A program made the position numbers and the translations under genes. This document shows positions 1 to 10,931 of a DNA stretch of 64,000 bases, one piece after another. The stretch is taken from NCBI GenBank assembly GCA_023374045.1, contig CM041777.1, forward strand, positions 478,183,594 through 478,247,593, in the 5' to 3' direction. Origin of the DNA: Limonium bicolor. Lineage: Eukaryota; Streptophyta; Magnoliopsida; Caryophyllales; Plumbaginaceae. Numbering within the stretch: position 1 is the first letter of the stretch; every line of letters starts with the position of its first letter. Under the pieces are notes generated by a model that saw only the letters and a list, made by a program, of their open reading frames with translations, did no database searches and was not told where the DNA came from.

Positions 1-618
1 TATTGGACGCTTTGACTGGGACAGAGGGAGTAGTTTTTTTTTTTTGAAAACTTCTTCTAAAGGTTATTTTGAGTAATTCTAATATTATTTTAATTTACAA
101 AATCTGTAACTAAAAACACTTGTATGGGTATTAGGTGTACATGATTACTAAGATTGACATAATAATCAGGTTTACCTTAGACTATGTTGCTAAAGTAAAA
201 ATATTAAGAGTTTTCTAATCTACTATAGACTAAAAATGATTTTTTATAATATAATTCTAGAACAAAAATATTACATATTAATAAATTTTAGTGATATCAT
301 ATTGATATTTTACAAAATGTTATGGGGGCAAACAAATATCTAATAGGCAGATTAGAGGCTGCGGCGGGGTCACATTATGTTGCATGCGGTGTATATATGT
401 GGCAGTCCAGTCAGCATACTGACTGGACTACTGATGTGACACATGTAGTGAGAAGAAAATTTGTATTAATTTTAAATGGTTATAATTTTAATATATAAGT
501 CGAAAATGAAAAAAAATTATATCACTGTTCAACTAAATTCAAGCTCTTCAAAACAAGACCGGTCAAGAATATGTTTTGACAACTTTGAAAAAAATTTAAT
601 TTTCCATGTGTATGATGA
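1..618. other. AT-rich non-coding host flank
   Basis: Low-complexity, AT-rich sequence with no credible coding frame on either strand. The only structure I can support is the nested inverted repeat at 369-440, listed separately. It leads directly into the ~265-bp tandem repeat. Confidence 0.6.
369..440. repeat. Nested inverted repeat (hairpin)
   Basis: Inner stem AGTCCAGTCAG (404-414) pairs perfectly with CTGACTGGACT (419-429) across a 4-base loop CATA. An outer stem GTCACAT (369-375) pairs with ATGTGAC (434-440). The GC-richer block stands out from its AT-rich surroundings. It could be a small foldback remnant; no target duplication was recognised. Confidence 0.6.
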
Positions 619-2024
619 TACACTAAAATGATCATATGATTTATTAATGTTGATATTATGAATCATTAAAATTGATATTATCATTCATTAACTAATAAGT
701 GGTGAACTAGATTACAAATTTCAGAATCGATAAAAAATTATTATTGTTTTGCAGTGTATTATTATTATTATTGTATGGTGTATTTTAAACCTTATATGGT
801 GAATCACGTATTTTTCATACATACTACATATTGTTTTGTGTTGTATTATTGTTTAATTTTTTTATATTTTTATATGTTTACATTGGTACACTAAAATGAT
901 GATATGATTTATTAACTTTGATATTATGATTCATTAAAATTGATATTATGATTAATTAACTAATAAGTGGTGAATTAGATAACAAACTTCAGAACCGATA
1001 AAAACTCATTATTGTTTTGTAGTGTGTTATTATTGTTGTACGGTGCAATTTAAATCTTCTATGGTGAATCATGTATTTTCATACATACCAAATATTGTTT
1101 TGTGTTACATTATTGTTTAAATTTTTTATTTTTATATGTTTACGATGATACACTAAAATTAGGGGTGGCAATTCGGGTTGATGGGTCGGGTTGGAGCTCA
1201 CCCAAACCCAACCAGATGAAAATTGTATTGACCCATACCCGACCCAAAAATAATCGGGTTACAAATTTTCAACCCATATAAAATCATTGAACCCAAACCC
1301 GACCCGTTTAACCCGTTTAATTACAAATACTTTTATTTTTTTGTAGAATGATCAGTCGTCCATAAAAGCATGCACATGACGGTCATTCAATTCGAATCAT
1401 TGTGTACCTTTTTCCTAAATGTCAACATTGTGTTAAATGGGTCAATAATCTCAACCCAGAACCTTTATTTGTGCGGATGAAATAGTGTGAACGGTGAAGT
1501 TTGCGCGACTAATGATTGACATAGTATTTAGGTTTTCAAACAAAGAGTGAATGGTGGATATAGATGGACTTGAGAATGTATTTGGATTTATTCAATAATT
1601 TATTTGTGCGGACCAAAAGAAGTGATAGTATTTTTGTTTGCTATTATACTAATGGTTATAGAATTAATACATATCCAAGTCAAATATATACGTATTTATT
1701 TATTTATTTTTAATTAAATTAAGTAAACGGGTCGGGTTGAATTCGGGTTAGGTACCTTAACCCATACCCAACCCATATATTTAGTAGGTAACCCATACCC
1801 GACCCAATAACTAAATGGGCCAATAATCTTAACCCATACCCGCTATTTACGGGTTGGGTTTAGGTCGGGTTATCGGGTTGGGTAAATATTACCACCCCTA
1901 ACTAAAATGAAGATATGATTCATTAATTTTGATATTATGATTCATTAAAATTGATATTATGATTCATCAACTAACAAATGGTGAATTAGATAACAAACTT
2001 CGAAACTAATAATGGATCATTATT
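619..2024. repeat. Tandem repeat, period ~265 bp, three units, third split by a MITE
   Basis: Units begin with TACACTAAAAT at 619, 887 and 1149 (periods 268 and 262). Each holds the same run of phrases around TTGATATTATGATTCATT, AGTGGTGAA and a TTATTATTGT tract. The third unit is interrupted after 11 bases by the hAT MITE (1160-1900), resumes at 1909 and is cut at about 2024 by LTR C. It may be the edge of a longer satellite array to the left of the window. Confidence 0.75.
1160..1900. mobile_element. hAT-type MITE, 741 bp, non-autonomous
   Basis: The left end TAGGGGTGGCAAT and the right end ATTACCACCCCTA are near-perfect terminal inverted repeats. The 8-bp duplication ACTAAAAT is exact on both sides (1152-1159 and 1901-1908), as expected for hAT elements. 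The interior has subterminal repeats of GGGTCGGGTT and its complement ACCCGACCC, giving strong foldback potential. No transposase reading frame is present, so it would have depended on a transposase encoded elsewhere. The intact duplication and the clean split of a tandem repeat unit make this call secure. Confidence 0.92.
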
Positions 2025-2227
2025 TGTAACACCCCCGAATAAACATCCCATAGTGCGAACATCGTTCCTCGCCATATCACAAGTTAACTATGCAGCGGAT
2101 TCTCAACTCCATCTGGGTGTCACAGACGCCAACCACCCACGTGGTTGACACGACCACTCTTCCAACATCAAGTTACGGTCTGAATGACTGGAAACCACCC
2201 TCAAACAAAACTCATATACAATATAAG
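2025..2227 (-). mobile_element. Element C, LTR 3' end (minus strand), first fragment
   Basis: Starts TGTAACACCCCC, the complement of an LTR end of the type seen in B (GGGGTGTTACA). The complement of CCACCCACGTGGTTGAC (about 2132-2152) matches a block about 100 bases from the end of LTR B. No PBS lies to the left of 2025, so this is a 3' LTR or solo LTR ending in host DNA. The rest of the LTR continues at 44784 after the 42.5-kb insertion of element A. Confidence 0.75.
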
Positions 2228-4415
2228 TGAAATACCCCGAACTTAAATATGGTGATTAAATTATTCTAATATGGTATTTAAGGGCCTAATAGTGCCTAAG
2301 TAATTTTGGTAAAGAAAATAAATCCAAAAGAAATGAGAAAACACTTAGAAAGCGGAAAACGCTAATGTAAGCGTTAAATAACCATAGGGTGTACAAGACC
2401 TCGGTTATAGTATCGTAAGGATTCCTAAGGCTTATTCATGCCTAATTAGTATATGGGAATGATTCCCGAAGAAAACGGATCCGAATAATGTATTAAAACG
2501 CTAATAGAACTTTAGCGCACGTTTTTCGAGAAAACCCGAAAACGTGATGGTAAGTGGTCAAACGAACCCGTAAAAATTATAAATCATTAATTAACAATAA
2601 TTAAGCATCAACGGGAGCTTAATAGCCAATAAAAATAAAGAAACGAGGAAATTCCAGAAAATGGGCCCGGTTAGTGAATAGTATCAAAACCGGGTAAAAT
2701 AACGAGCGTTTTCTGTAAAAGACGAAAAACGCTCCAGCTAGTATAACAGTGGGGGCCGGTTTTTACTGGTGTAGACAGCCTCTCACACACACACTAGACT
2801 AGTTACTAATTAACAAGTCAAAAGCAAAGAAGAAAAAAGTACAAAAGCACTTTAGCTCTCTCTCTCCCCTCATTTCTCTCTTTTCTTTTTCTCTTTCCTC
2901 TTCATCCCCTCCTCCCACCGATTTGCTCTCTCTCTCTCTCTCTCTGGTTGGGGGGCGATTTTTGGAGCTCCACAAAGCTCCCATGGATTCTCCATCTTCC
3001 CAAGCTTGCCCAAGCTCCATTAAAACTCCAATCTCAAAAATAATTACATATTTGTGATCTCCGCTTCATCCTCTACATTTCTATCTTTTCAAAATTCGAA
3101 AAGGATGAGCTTCATCTCCATGGGTTTTCCCCATTTGAAGAGAAAAGCACACCATTGTGAAGCTTGGAGTCTCCTCTTTCCAACATGGTAAAAATCTTCA
3201 TGAAAAACTCAAGCTTTCTCCACCTCCTTGTGTAACCGATTTTTGCCCTTCTTGTAATGCCTTGTTCTCTCTTTGTTTGAGCTTGGTTCAACTCTCCAAT
3301 GGTGGAGGAGCTCTCCTTTGTATTCAAGGCTTAAAAACCTCTCTTGAAACTCTAAGGTAAAACCCTAACTTGTGGTAATTTAAACCCTTCATTTAATTAG
3401 TGGTGTTATAAGAGGTTAGAAGTTTAATTATGTTCTCTTTATGTAATTTGGGTGTGGGGATGGAGTTTGGTAACTCCATCCCCCACAAAATCGATTTGAA
3501 CAAGAAAGAGAGGAAGAGGAGAAATTGAAAAGAAATGAAGGAATCAAAAGCTCAAGGTAAGAGCTCCTTCTTAATGCTTAATTTAATGCATTAGTGTAAT
3601 GGGAATGGGTAAACAAATAAAAGAACATAAACCATTGTATTAGAATTGTAATTGTGAAGGTTGGGTATTTGTGAACAAGTATGTGGATTGTAGGCCTTAG
3701 AGCCAAGGAATTGTGTATGTGTATTGATATGGTTTTTGAGGAATTAATGATGTATTAAGATTGCTTGTATTGCTGGTAGGACCCTTGTATGGGTGTGGCT
3801 AGAATAGGAGTGATTTTGGTGATAATGGGTATGTGTGGATAAGTGAGGATTGTAGGTGAACTATGGCAAAATTTTGGTAGGAATATGTACATTTGTGGAT
3901 GACTTGGTGAATGGGAGAACCAAGGTATGTATTGGGGATAATGGATATGTTTAATGACCGTGGAGTAGTGGTTGTAATATAAGAAGGAAAGGATATAAAA
4001 TCTGTAGCAAGAAGTGTAGTGAAACATTGTAGAAACTAGAGAAAACTAGTGTGCAAGATTTTGTAAAAATAGTGTTGGACTTGGGTATAGATGGTGCAAT
4101 CACTTGGAAATGAATTGGCATGGTAAGATGAGATATTTGGGATGCTAGTAATGGTATTGGAAGAAGGAGTAATGAATGGTGGAAGCTGGAACAAAATCTG
4201 TAGCATGGAGGGATGAAAAGCTGTTGTAAGTGTGGAAAAGGAATGAAGGAATTGTGTAAGTTATTTGATGGATTTAGTAATGGGATTGATGGATGGATTG
4301 AGGTATATTAGGAAGCCTAAATGGCACTAAAACATGTGGGATTACATGTAGGAAGATTGGGGAAGTAGTGAGTAAAAGAGAGGACTGAAAACAGATTTTG
4401 AAACTGAAGTACTGG

Positions 4416-4741
4416 GCCGGACCGGACTTGCGACCGAACCTGCAAGTTCGGTCGAGCCAGAATTTCAAAGACGGGAAACCTTCTGGAATAGACCGGACTT
4501 GTGACCGGACATGCAAGTTCGGTCGGACCAGAAAATTCTCCCGTCTGAAACCTTCTGGAATGGACCGAACTTGCGACCGGACTTGCAAGTTCGGTCGGCC
4601 AGAAAAACTCCGCAGATGAAAGCTTCTGGAATGGACCGAACTTGCGACCGGACTTGCAAGTTCGGTCGAGACAGAAAATTTCCATACTGATAGCTACTGG
4701 AATGGACCGGACTTGCGACCGACCCTACAAGTCCGGTCGAG
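4416..4741. repeat. LTR hairpin array, 5 units of ~72 bp (A, LTR 1)
   Basis: Five tandem units around CTGGAATGGACCGAACTTGC, then GACCGGACTTGCAAGTTCGG. Within each unit ACCGAACTTG pairs with CAAGTTCGGT, so every unit can form a hairpin. The same array lies in LTR B (53189-53520), although most of the two LTRs is diverged. Open reading frames through the array on both strands are by-products. Confidence 0.85.
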
Positions 4742-5257
4742 TCAAAAAAATAAAATAAAATAAAAAATAATAATTATTTTTATTATATGATTATAACAAT
4801 CATATGTATACATATATATATATGCCTATACACATATATGCATATATGTAGTAGTACACTATAAATGAAGTAGTAAAGGTAAGAAAGTAAGTATATGAGT
4901 AGGAAAACAAGTGTAAAAGTAACCAAGTAAGTTGAGAGTATGAGAACATTAAGTACACCGGGATAACGGGGTAAGTACGGGAGGTAATTATTTGTGTATC
5001 GTAAGAGTATAGTATTAATAATAATGTTGGAACATTATCAGTGGAACAAGTGTGAACCAAGGAACAAGGGAACACGTGTTAAAGCTAACTCCGGTGAAAG
5101 GTATGATTTTCTCATGCCCCGTATGCTAACCGAGTTACGTTGATTTGTATGCTGTATGCCGGCTAATCAAGACTAAAGCATGAAAATGGTTTATTGTCTT
5201 CATTGTATGTCTTGATGTATGTTGCGTGAGCTAACCCCTCTTGATTGATTGTGTGGC

Positions 5258-5340
5258 TTCCATTAGTGCGTAGTACGACTCATAGATGAGTCTTGTTGTG
5301 TAGTGACTCGTAGTAAGAATCACGTCGTGAACTAATGGAA
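5258..5340. repeat. Inverted repeat with internal palindrome in LTR A
   Basis: TTCCATTAGT (5258-5267) pairs with ACTAATGGAA (5331-5340). Between them lies GACTCATAGATGAGTC (5277-5292), a 7+2+7 palindrome. The palindrome is kept in all three A LTRs. In LTR 3 the left outer arm is altered (about 43216-43223), which weakens the outer stem. Confidence 0.6.
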
Positions 5341-5857
5341 ATGTAGCAACGCACTAAACTATCGAATCAACCAATGGTAACGCAACCCAATGAACTCACT
5401 AGACTGTGAGAGAGTGTACGGGAGTAATACCTCCCGATAACGTAGTAGACCGGCGAATAATCCACAACTAATAAGTTTATGGAAGTAAGTCCTCTATAGA
5501 GGAATTAACTTGGTGCAAGACATGAACCATGAGGTATAAAGAATGATGAGGATCTCCAAACCCCTTAGCAATTAGTCGACCCATTATGAGAGGACCCGAC
5601 TTATGTAAGCATGCCCCGAACGAGAGAGTATTCGATATGTTGGGAAACCCTTAATCTGAGGATACCAGACGGTGGTAATTCCCTAAGCAGAGGTTATCGA
5701 GAGAGTACTTCGAGGCTAATCCATGAGATTGTATTATATCGTAGAAAGTGTTGGGAATTTGAGTAGTCCGGTAAACGGACATTTAGTATTTGAGGAGCTG
5801 AAGCGTATAACCCCGTATTGTAGTCCGTGGCGAGTCTTGTGTATGACTCCGCCTGAG

Positions 5858-6125
5858 GCCAAGTAATGAGTAATGAGTATTGCATAAGTATGAGCAAAGT
5901 ATGAGTACTGAGTAAGAAGTGAGTATGGGTATGTATGATACCGAGTATTGAGTATGTATGAGTAAGTACTGAGTACTGAGTACGTATGAGTAAGTATGGA
6001 GTTTGAGTAGCAAGTATACACAATTAGTAACGAGTACAGAGTAAGGATCGTGTACGAGTAGGATACCGAACATGGATGATAGTATACCAAGTAAGGAGTA
6101 AGTATAGTGAGTCACCGAGTAACGC
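5858..6125. repeat. GAGTA-rich degenerate short repeats (A, LTR 1)
   Basis: Repeated GAGTA, GTATGAGTA and GTACTGAGTA motifs with variable spacing. Copies are at 24865-25140 and 43845-44110, and a shorter relative lies in the internal region at 20759-20811. Copy-to-copy indels are frequent here. Confidence 0.6.
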
Positions 6126-6391
6126 AACGAAAGAGTATTGAACAAATACTAGTATGAACGGTTGCCTATCGAATTGTCTTCCTTAGTAATATTGAACCTT
6201 GTATGTGTATGTATTGTGAATATATTGTGTAGCATGAGTATGTATGTATGCATGTAAAATGAACTCCATGTACATCCGACCCAAGTAGTCGGCGTACCGC
6301 GGTTCGCACGCGGTATATGCGAATTTCATGCGCAGTCGAAGCTGACCCCCCTCGGGACCGTTTTTAGTGTGCAGTACCCGAAGCTGACCAC

Positions 6392-8466
6392 TGGGAGCCT
6401 GATTTTAAAAACCTATCCTATGTGGATTAACTTGATTGGGATCTAATCGGTGTTTAGGTCCACTTATAGCCTAAGATTAATAACTATGTCATATACCAAT
6501 AATTTTAAAACCTAAGCTGCCACCGGAACCTATTATGAGTCGCCACCTAATTTTAACCTAGATCAAATTAGGAAAGAGTTCGGTTCAGGGGCTTAATATT
6601 CGACTTGATTAGGGTTCAAATTACTTTCATTACCCTTCCTAGGTTCGTTTTTCCTCTACTTGGTCTCTTTATTTTTACGGTTAACAGTTACGCGTCTACA
6701 AAGTTGTTTCTCTACATCTACAAGTGTTTTTAACCTAGGTGTGCGCTTCTGTTTTTTTTTTATTTTTTTACATTTTTTTGACAGAAAATTAAAGTGAAAT
6801 TGAAAGTTACCTAAACTAGGGTTTCGGAGGCAGAATTAGGTCAAATTTTTATGCCGTCCGTGGCCACGGACCTAATGTCCGAACCCACGGACCCTAGTTA
6901 ACCTATGTGAACATAGAAGTTGAATTTAAACAGAAACGAGATTTTGAAAAGTCCGGGGCCACGGACAGGACGTCCGTGGGCCCGGACATGTTTTATAAAA
7001 CCATAACTTTTGAAAATAAAATATCCCGCCACCGTCCGGGGTCCGGCTTTCGGACAGAGCGTCCGGGACCCCAGACATAGCGTCCGTGGGTGCGGACCGA
7101 CCTCGGACGGCGGCGTTAAGGCTGTTACCGGCGGTGTTTTTGGCTCAAAATTTATGGGTACGTAGCCTGAAAGATTCTAAACATGTTAGTGATCAAAAGT
7201 TTTCAATTTGACTACGAATTAAGGACGAAACGTATTGAACAAGTTAGTGGACAGAAACGCAAACAAACCTTAATTCAGAAGCAAAGAAAAGTCAGTTCGA
7301 ACAGGAATTTCAACCAGAAGCGTATTGTGATCAGTGGAGTTAAAGAATTCGAATTCTAACCTGTTTTGGCTTCGGGATTTGGTTGTTCCTTCACGTCGGG
7401 AAACTTCAAACGCGTCGTTGGTAGCCGATCCGGTTCAGCTTCGACCCGGGCTTCTGATTTCTTCTTCCTTGTATGATTAAAGACGGTTTGCTTCTGTTTT
7501 TGTGATGTTTTGGTGCTTGGAAGTTCAATAGGAGAAGAAAGGATGAGTTTTTGGTGATTTTGGGGTGATTTCTGCAGTGTTTCGGTATTGATTTGAGGCT
7601 TGGAAGTGTAAAAACGTGGGAAGAAGGTTTGTGGCTGTGTTCTCTGACTTTGGAGGTGTTCTTCCCTGCCCTAGTTCGTTTTTTGGGGGTCCTTTTATAG
7701 AAGAGCATGGTCAAATTGATAGAGCAAGATCTTTATCTAAAACGCTGATTTCGTGCTCTAAGGGAATCTGATTTTGTAAATTATGTTTCAGGCCGAGATA
7801 AATTATGAAATTTTAACTGAAGATAAAGGATGATTTTTAAGAATTTTGAGAGTTGGAATCGGGTTATTTTGATAAATAACCGATTAGATAAAATCTTGCA
7901 ATCTGGAATCTCCCATAATTCATAACTTATTATTGGAAAGTCGAAATAACGAAATTCCAACGGCATTAGTCTCTAATAAACATCCTCTATCTTGTGTTAA
8001 ATTGCATGACGTTTTGTTTTAATTTAGGTATTTTCCATAGGAGAGAGAAAATTGCAAAAATGATTGAATTTCTCTTTTAAATTTTGGGCTAAGGTACCAA
8101 ATAAAATAATTTCAGGTTTATGACTGTATGTAGTCATGCTAACCATGTGACAATTTTATTTTAATTTTGGAAACCTTTTATTATTTCTATTTTGAGGTTA
8201 TTTCATGTGTTAATTAAAGAAATTAGCTTATAATATGAATTAAAAGCTAAATTTCCAGAATAAATATTATCAGAAAATCATGAAATACCTTTCATAATGA
8301 CTATGATATTTGGAAGTGTTTGGAGATAATAAACAAGTCATATGAAAATAGAAAATCCCGATAATGTCCTTGGAAAATCCCGCCTTGGTGCTTTTTGACC
8401 CCTTTTGCCCTTTGTAACACGTATGCCTTAAGACTACTCCGAGGGGTTGAGATTTTGGGTATAACA
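6392..8466 (-). repeat. Element E1, 3' LTR
   Basis: 2,075 bp, matching 13634-15677. Ends in GGGTATAACA on the + strand (TGTTATACCC as the LTR start). It carries the GTCCG palindrome cluster near 6856-7110 and a TATA-like CTATAAAAGG on the minus strand near 7691-7700. Its first bases read TGGGAGCC where the other copies have TGTGAGCC. Confidence 0.85.
6856..7110. repeat. GTCCG/CGGAC palindrome cluster in LTR E
   Basis: Begins with the perfect 16-bp palindrome GTCCGTGGCCACGGAC (6856-6871). About fifteen GTCCG or CGGAC words follow within 250 bp, in both orientations. This makes a GC-rich island inside an AT-rich LTR. All four E LTR copies carry it. Confidence 0.7.
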
Positions 8467-8481
8467 GATTGCCCCCCTCAA
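8467..8481 (-). other. Polypurine tract of element E1
   Basis: On the minus strand TTGAGGGGGGCAATC lies directly before the 3' LTR start TGTTATACCC. This is the expected place of the plus-strand DNA primer and fixes the element's orientation. Confidence 0.85.
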
Positions 8482-8569
8482 CTAGGCTTTGTAATGAAGA
8501 TGAAAGACTAGTTGATGCCTGAGTGACACCCCCAAAATTTGGGATCTTAAAAGACCCTGTATGTGGATT

Positions 8570-8796
8570 GTGTCGAGCTATTCTAAGGCGCTGACTACCT
8601 AAAACGAAATGACGAAGTAATGTCAAGCGATTCTGCGGCGTTGACAACCTAAAATGAAGTAATGTCAAGCGATTCTAAGGCGTTGAAAACCTAAAAGACG
8701 AAGTAATGTCAAGCGATTCTAAGGCGTTGACAACCTAAAAGTCGAAGCAATGTCAAGCGATTCTAAGGCGTTGACAACCTAAAAGACGAAGCAATG
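8570..8796. repeat. Minisatellite 1 of E1, ~45-bp units
   Basis: Five to six tandem units of GTCAAGCGATTCTAAGGCGT, then TGACAACCTAAAAG and a GAAG linker. Each unit begins GTCAA and has TTGAC near its middle, so it can fold. It lies close to the polypurine tract. Confidence 0.8.
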
Positions 8797-8869
8797 TGTA
8801 GATGCAAGAATGTTGATGATGCTCGGATGCTTCTGGGGACCGAAACCCGTGCCAATGCTCCTGGCTGGA

Positions 8870-9350
8870 CCCAATGTGGACTTATTGCCATCGTCCCCCA
8901 AGCCGGTGTGCAGAGATAACTCCTGGTAAAAACCCTGGGGACTTATTGCCATCGCCCACCATTCGTTGATCCCAAAATAAGTTGACATCGCACAGGAGGA
9001 TTTATTGCCATCACCTCGCCAACTTTTCTGTCGCCAGGTCTTGTGACGCGCCTGGATAATGCAGATGGATGATATGAAGATGACGCAAATGAACGTGATG
9101 CAAATGTAGATGATGAAAATGATGCAAATGATATGGATGATATGAAAATGATGTTCGGATGCTTCTGGGGACCGAAACCCGTTCCAATGCTCCTTGTTGG
9201 TATACTATGGGGACTTATTGCCTCTGCCCACCAACTGGGGTGCTGGGATAATTTCTAGATTACCAAGGGGACTTATTGCCACTGCCCGCTAGTTGTTTCT
9301 CCCAAGAAGTTGACATGAAGATGGGGACTTATTGCCTCTGCCCCACCAAC
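8870..9350. repeat. Minisatellite 2 of E1, GGGGACTTATTGCC dispersed repeat
   Basis: Six copies of GGGGACTTATTGCC or a close variant, each followed by a C-rich GCCC(A)CC phrase and a variable spacer. Part of the block around GGATGCTTCTGGGGACCG is repeated as well (about 8827 and 9157). Confidence 0.7.
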
Positions 9351-9356
9351 TTAGAC

Positions 9357-9715
9357 CGCGCTCTGTCTCGTACCTATCTCGCACTGAAGATGATACTAGG
9401 TCTCGTACTGGTCTCGCACTAGATGATGACGCTCGGTCTCGCACTGATGAAGATGCATGGTCTCGCACTGAAGTCTCGTACTAAATGGATGAAGAAAAAG
9501 CTGGATCCCGCACTGATTCTGGGTCGCGCACTGAATGAAGATGTCTTGAAAATGATGGGTCTCGCACTGATGAAGATGGTGGGTCTTGCACTGAAGGAAA
9601 AGATGGGTCTCGCACTGAATGAAGATGCTAGGTCTCGTACTGAATGAGGAAACTGTAGGGCCTCGCACTGTTTTGGGTCTCGAACTAAAAATGAGTTAGG
9701 AAGATAATGGTCTCG
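9357..9715. repeat. Minisatellite 3 of E1, GGTCTCGCACTGA repeat
   Basis: More than fifteen copies of GTCTCGCACT or GTCTCGTACT with short spacers rich in GATGAAGATG. On the minus strand it gives repeat-driven open frames (QCETHH or SARPI phrases). I do not call a gene because the open frames break with single-base changes between copies. Confidence 0.75.
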
Positions 9716-10127
9716 TGCAAATGATGAAAACTGATTACTGGAGTGCCAAACATGGCAATGATGATAATGTATGCAATCAAAATATATGAAAGATACTCGT
9801 TCAAAACAGGAAACTGTTGGAAAAGGTGCCGAACTTGGCAATGCTTGAGAAAAACCCTGCTGAAAAAGGAAAGTGAAATGATCATTTCCTGACTAAAAAT
9901 TTCAAATCTGCAATTTGCTTCTTGAAAAATGAACATGCCATTGGTGGAAGTGTGTGGTGTTTGTTGTGGTGCTAAAGGCTTTTGCCGGTGTTCCAGATTT
10001 GTGATAGACCAGGGATTGGTTTGTGATTTATGATGGGCTTGAGAGTGTGTGTGTGGTGGTAAGGGCTTATGTGTGTCTGTGGTGGGATGGTGGTGCTCAA
10101 GCTTTGGGTTTCAATTGGTGTTGACAT

Positions 10128-10222
10128 GGCATTGTTGGAACCAACAATTGCCCCCAGTATTTTTCCTTAGGACAATCCGAGCTAGAGTTCATGGCAATCG
10201 ATCGGAACGATCGATTGCCCCC
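10128..10222. repeat. Twin hairpins, each beside a PPT-like tract (E1)
   Basis: Hairpin one (10128-10152) pairs GGCATTGTTGG with CCAACAATTGCC across AA, with one base missing in this copy. Hairpin two (10195-10217) pairs CAATCGATCG perfectly with CGATCGATTG across GAA. Each is followed at once by CCCCCAGTATTTT. On the minus strand that reads AAAATACTGGGGGCAAT, whose GGGGGCAATC end equals the end of the real polypurine tract. A third PPT-like copy is at 11305-11314. Confidence 0.75.
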
Positions 10223-10670
10223 AGTATTTTCTTTGATTAAACGTGCGAACAAGTCTCATCCTCACAGGGTTGAGGCTTATTCTTTGATGTGGTGCTTCCT
10301 AACCTACACTCGATGTGGTCGGTGTTTGCACTCATTTCTCGCTCATGGTCATAACTTCTAAACCATTGAATTCGATATTTGATGGATTTACGCATTTGAT
10401 CTGTTACTTTCACGTGATTGGACACACAACTATCAAGTCGGAAGTCTTTAAAGCTTATAACGTGGCCATAGGGTGATGAAAGACGACGGGATCATGGAGG
10501 GATATTTGAGGTATGTGGAGCTTAAATGGGTGACCAAAGCTGCAACTTGCGTCTTCTCTCGGATTCATCTTCATTGTCTTGAAGTTGTCTGGCTGCTTCA
10601 TGTTGACGTTGTTTTCGAGCTTCTGGACCTGGACTTTTGGAGTTGTCCTTTACACCATTTCTCTTTTTTG

Positions 10671-10931
10671 TCATTTGGACTTCTTTGAGGCGCTTCGGGT
10701 TTGCCTTTTTTCTTTATCCTTTCTTGACTTTGCCTTCGGGGTTCTTGTGTTTCCCGGTTTTGGGCTTCGAGAGCTGTTTGATGTGAGCTCTTTGGATCCT
10801 ATGTCACTCTGGGACCATTTGCGGATCACTTTGTCATGCTGACAGCGGCGTTGCTTCTTTGGACTGATGAGAGTGTTATCTGAGAGTCGGACTCCTTGCT
10901 TCCTTTGGTCACCGGGTCGGACATTCATCAT
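10671..10931 (-). CDS. Small basic ORF of element E1, unknown
   Basis: An 86-residue minus-strand frame starting MMNVRPGDQRKQG and ending in a lysine/arginine-rich tail (KDKEKRQTRSASKKSK). The matching frame in E2 (29687-29947) keeps the same start, length and basic character despite changes in the middle. I do not recognise a family. The basic tail could bind nucleic acid or act as a nuclear signal, which is only inference. It may also be a chance frame in a decayed internal region. Confidence 0.25.
   Translation of the reverse strand: MMNVRPGDQRKQGVRLSDNTLISPKKQRRCQHDKVIRKWSQSDIGSKELTSNSSRSPKPGNTRTPKAKSRKDKEKRQTRSASKKSK

Larger units (their letters stand above)
2228..6391 (+). repeat. Element A, LTR 1, first part (interrupted by E1)
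   Basis: LTR of about 4.53 kb once the 9.3-kb insertion is removed; it resumes at 15683-16052. Order of landmarks: TGAAATACCCC start, a GGGGGCCGGTTTTTACTGG block near 2751-2769, CA and CT microsatellites (about 2775-2950), a splice-donor-like AAGGTAAAAC at 3355, the ~72-bp hairpin array (4416-4741), an AT-rich alternating tract near 4800-4855, an inverted repeat (5258-5340) and GAGTA-rich repeats (5858-6125). Open frames in the hairpin array occur on both strands and come from the repeat, not from genes. Compared with LTRs 2 and 3, the stretch 5400-6390 has private indels. Confidence 0.85.

Noticed and set aside
4274..4685. Open frames of 104-122 codons on both strands with repeated RPNLQVRSQVRSIPEGF-like phrases
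   Set aside because: They track the ~72-bp hairpin array; multiple frames on both strands are open together, as expected of a repeat whose unit lacks stops, and the same happens in the unrelated context of LTR B.
5694..6145. Tyr/Leu/Thr-rich minus-strand frames in LTR A
   Set aside because: By-product of GAGTA repeats (complement TACTC); several overlapping frames are open and none is stable among the three LTRs.
8467..8500. Reading 8467 onward as a plus-strand primer site for element E
   Set aside because: No tRNA-like TGG start. The same bases read on the minus strand are a textbook polypurine tract, and a primer site is found at the other LTR.
9357..9715. CRISPR-like array of short repeats and spacers
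   Set aside because: Spacing is irregular, spacers are themselves repetitive, the host is a plant, and the block lies inside a retrotransposon.
9396..9841. Minus-strand frames with repeated QCETHH or SARPI phrases as a repeat protein
   Set aside because: Driven by the GTCTCGCACT minisatellite, differing in frame between E1 and E2, with no start or domain support.
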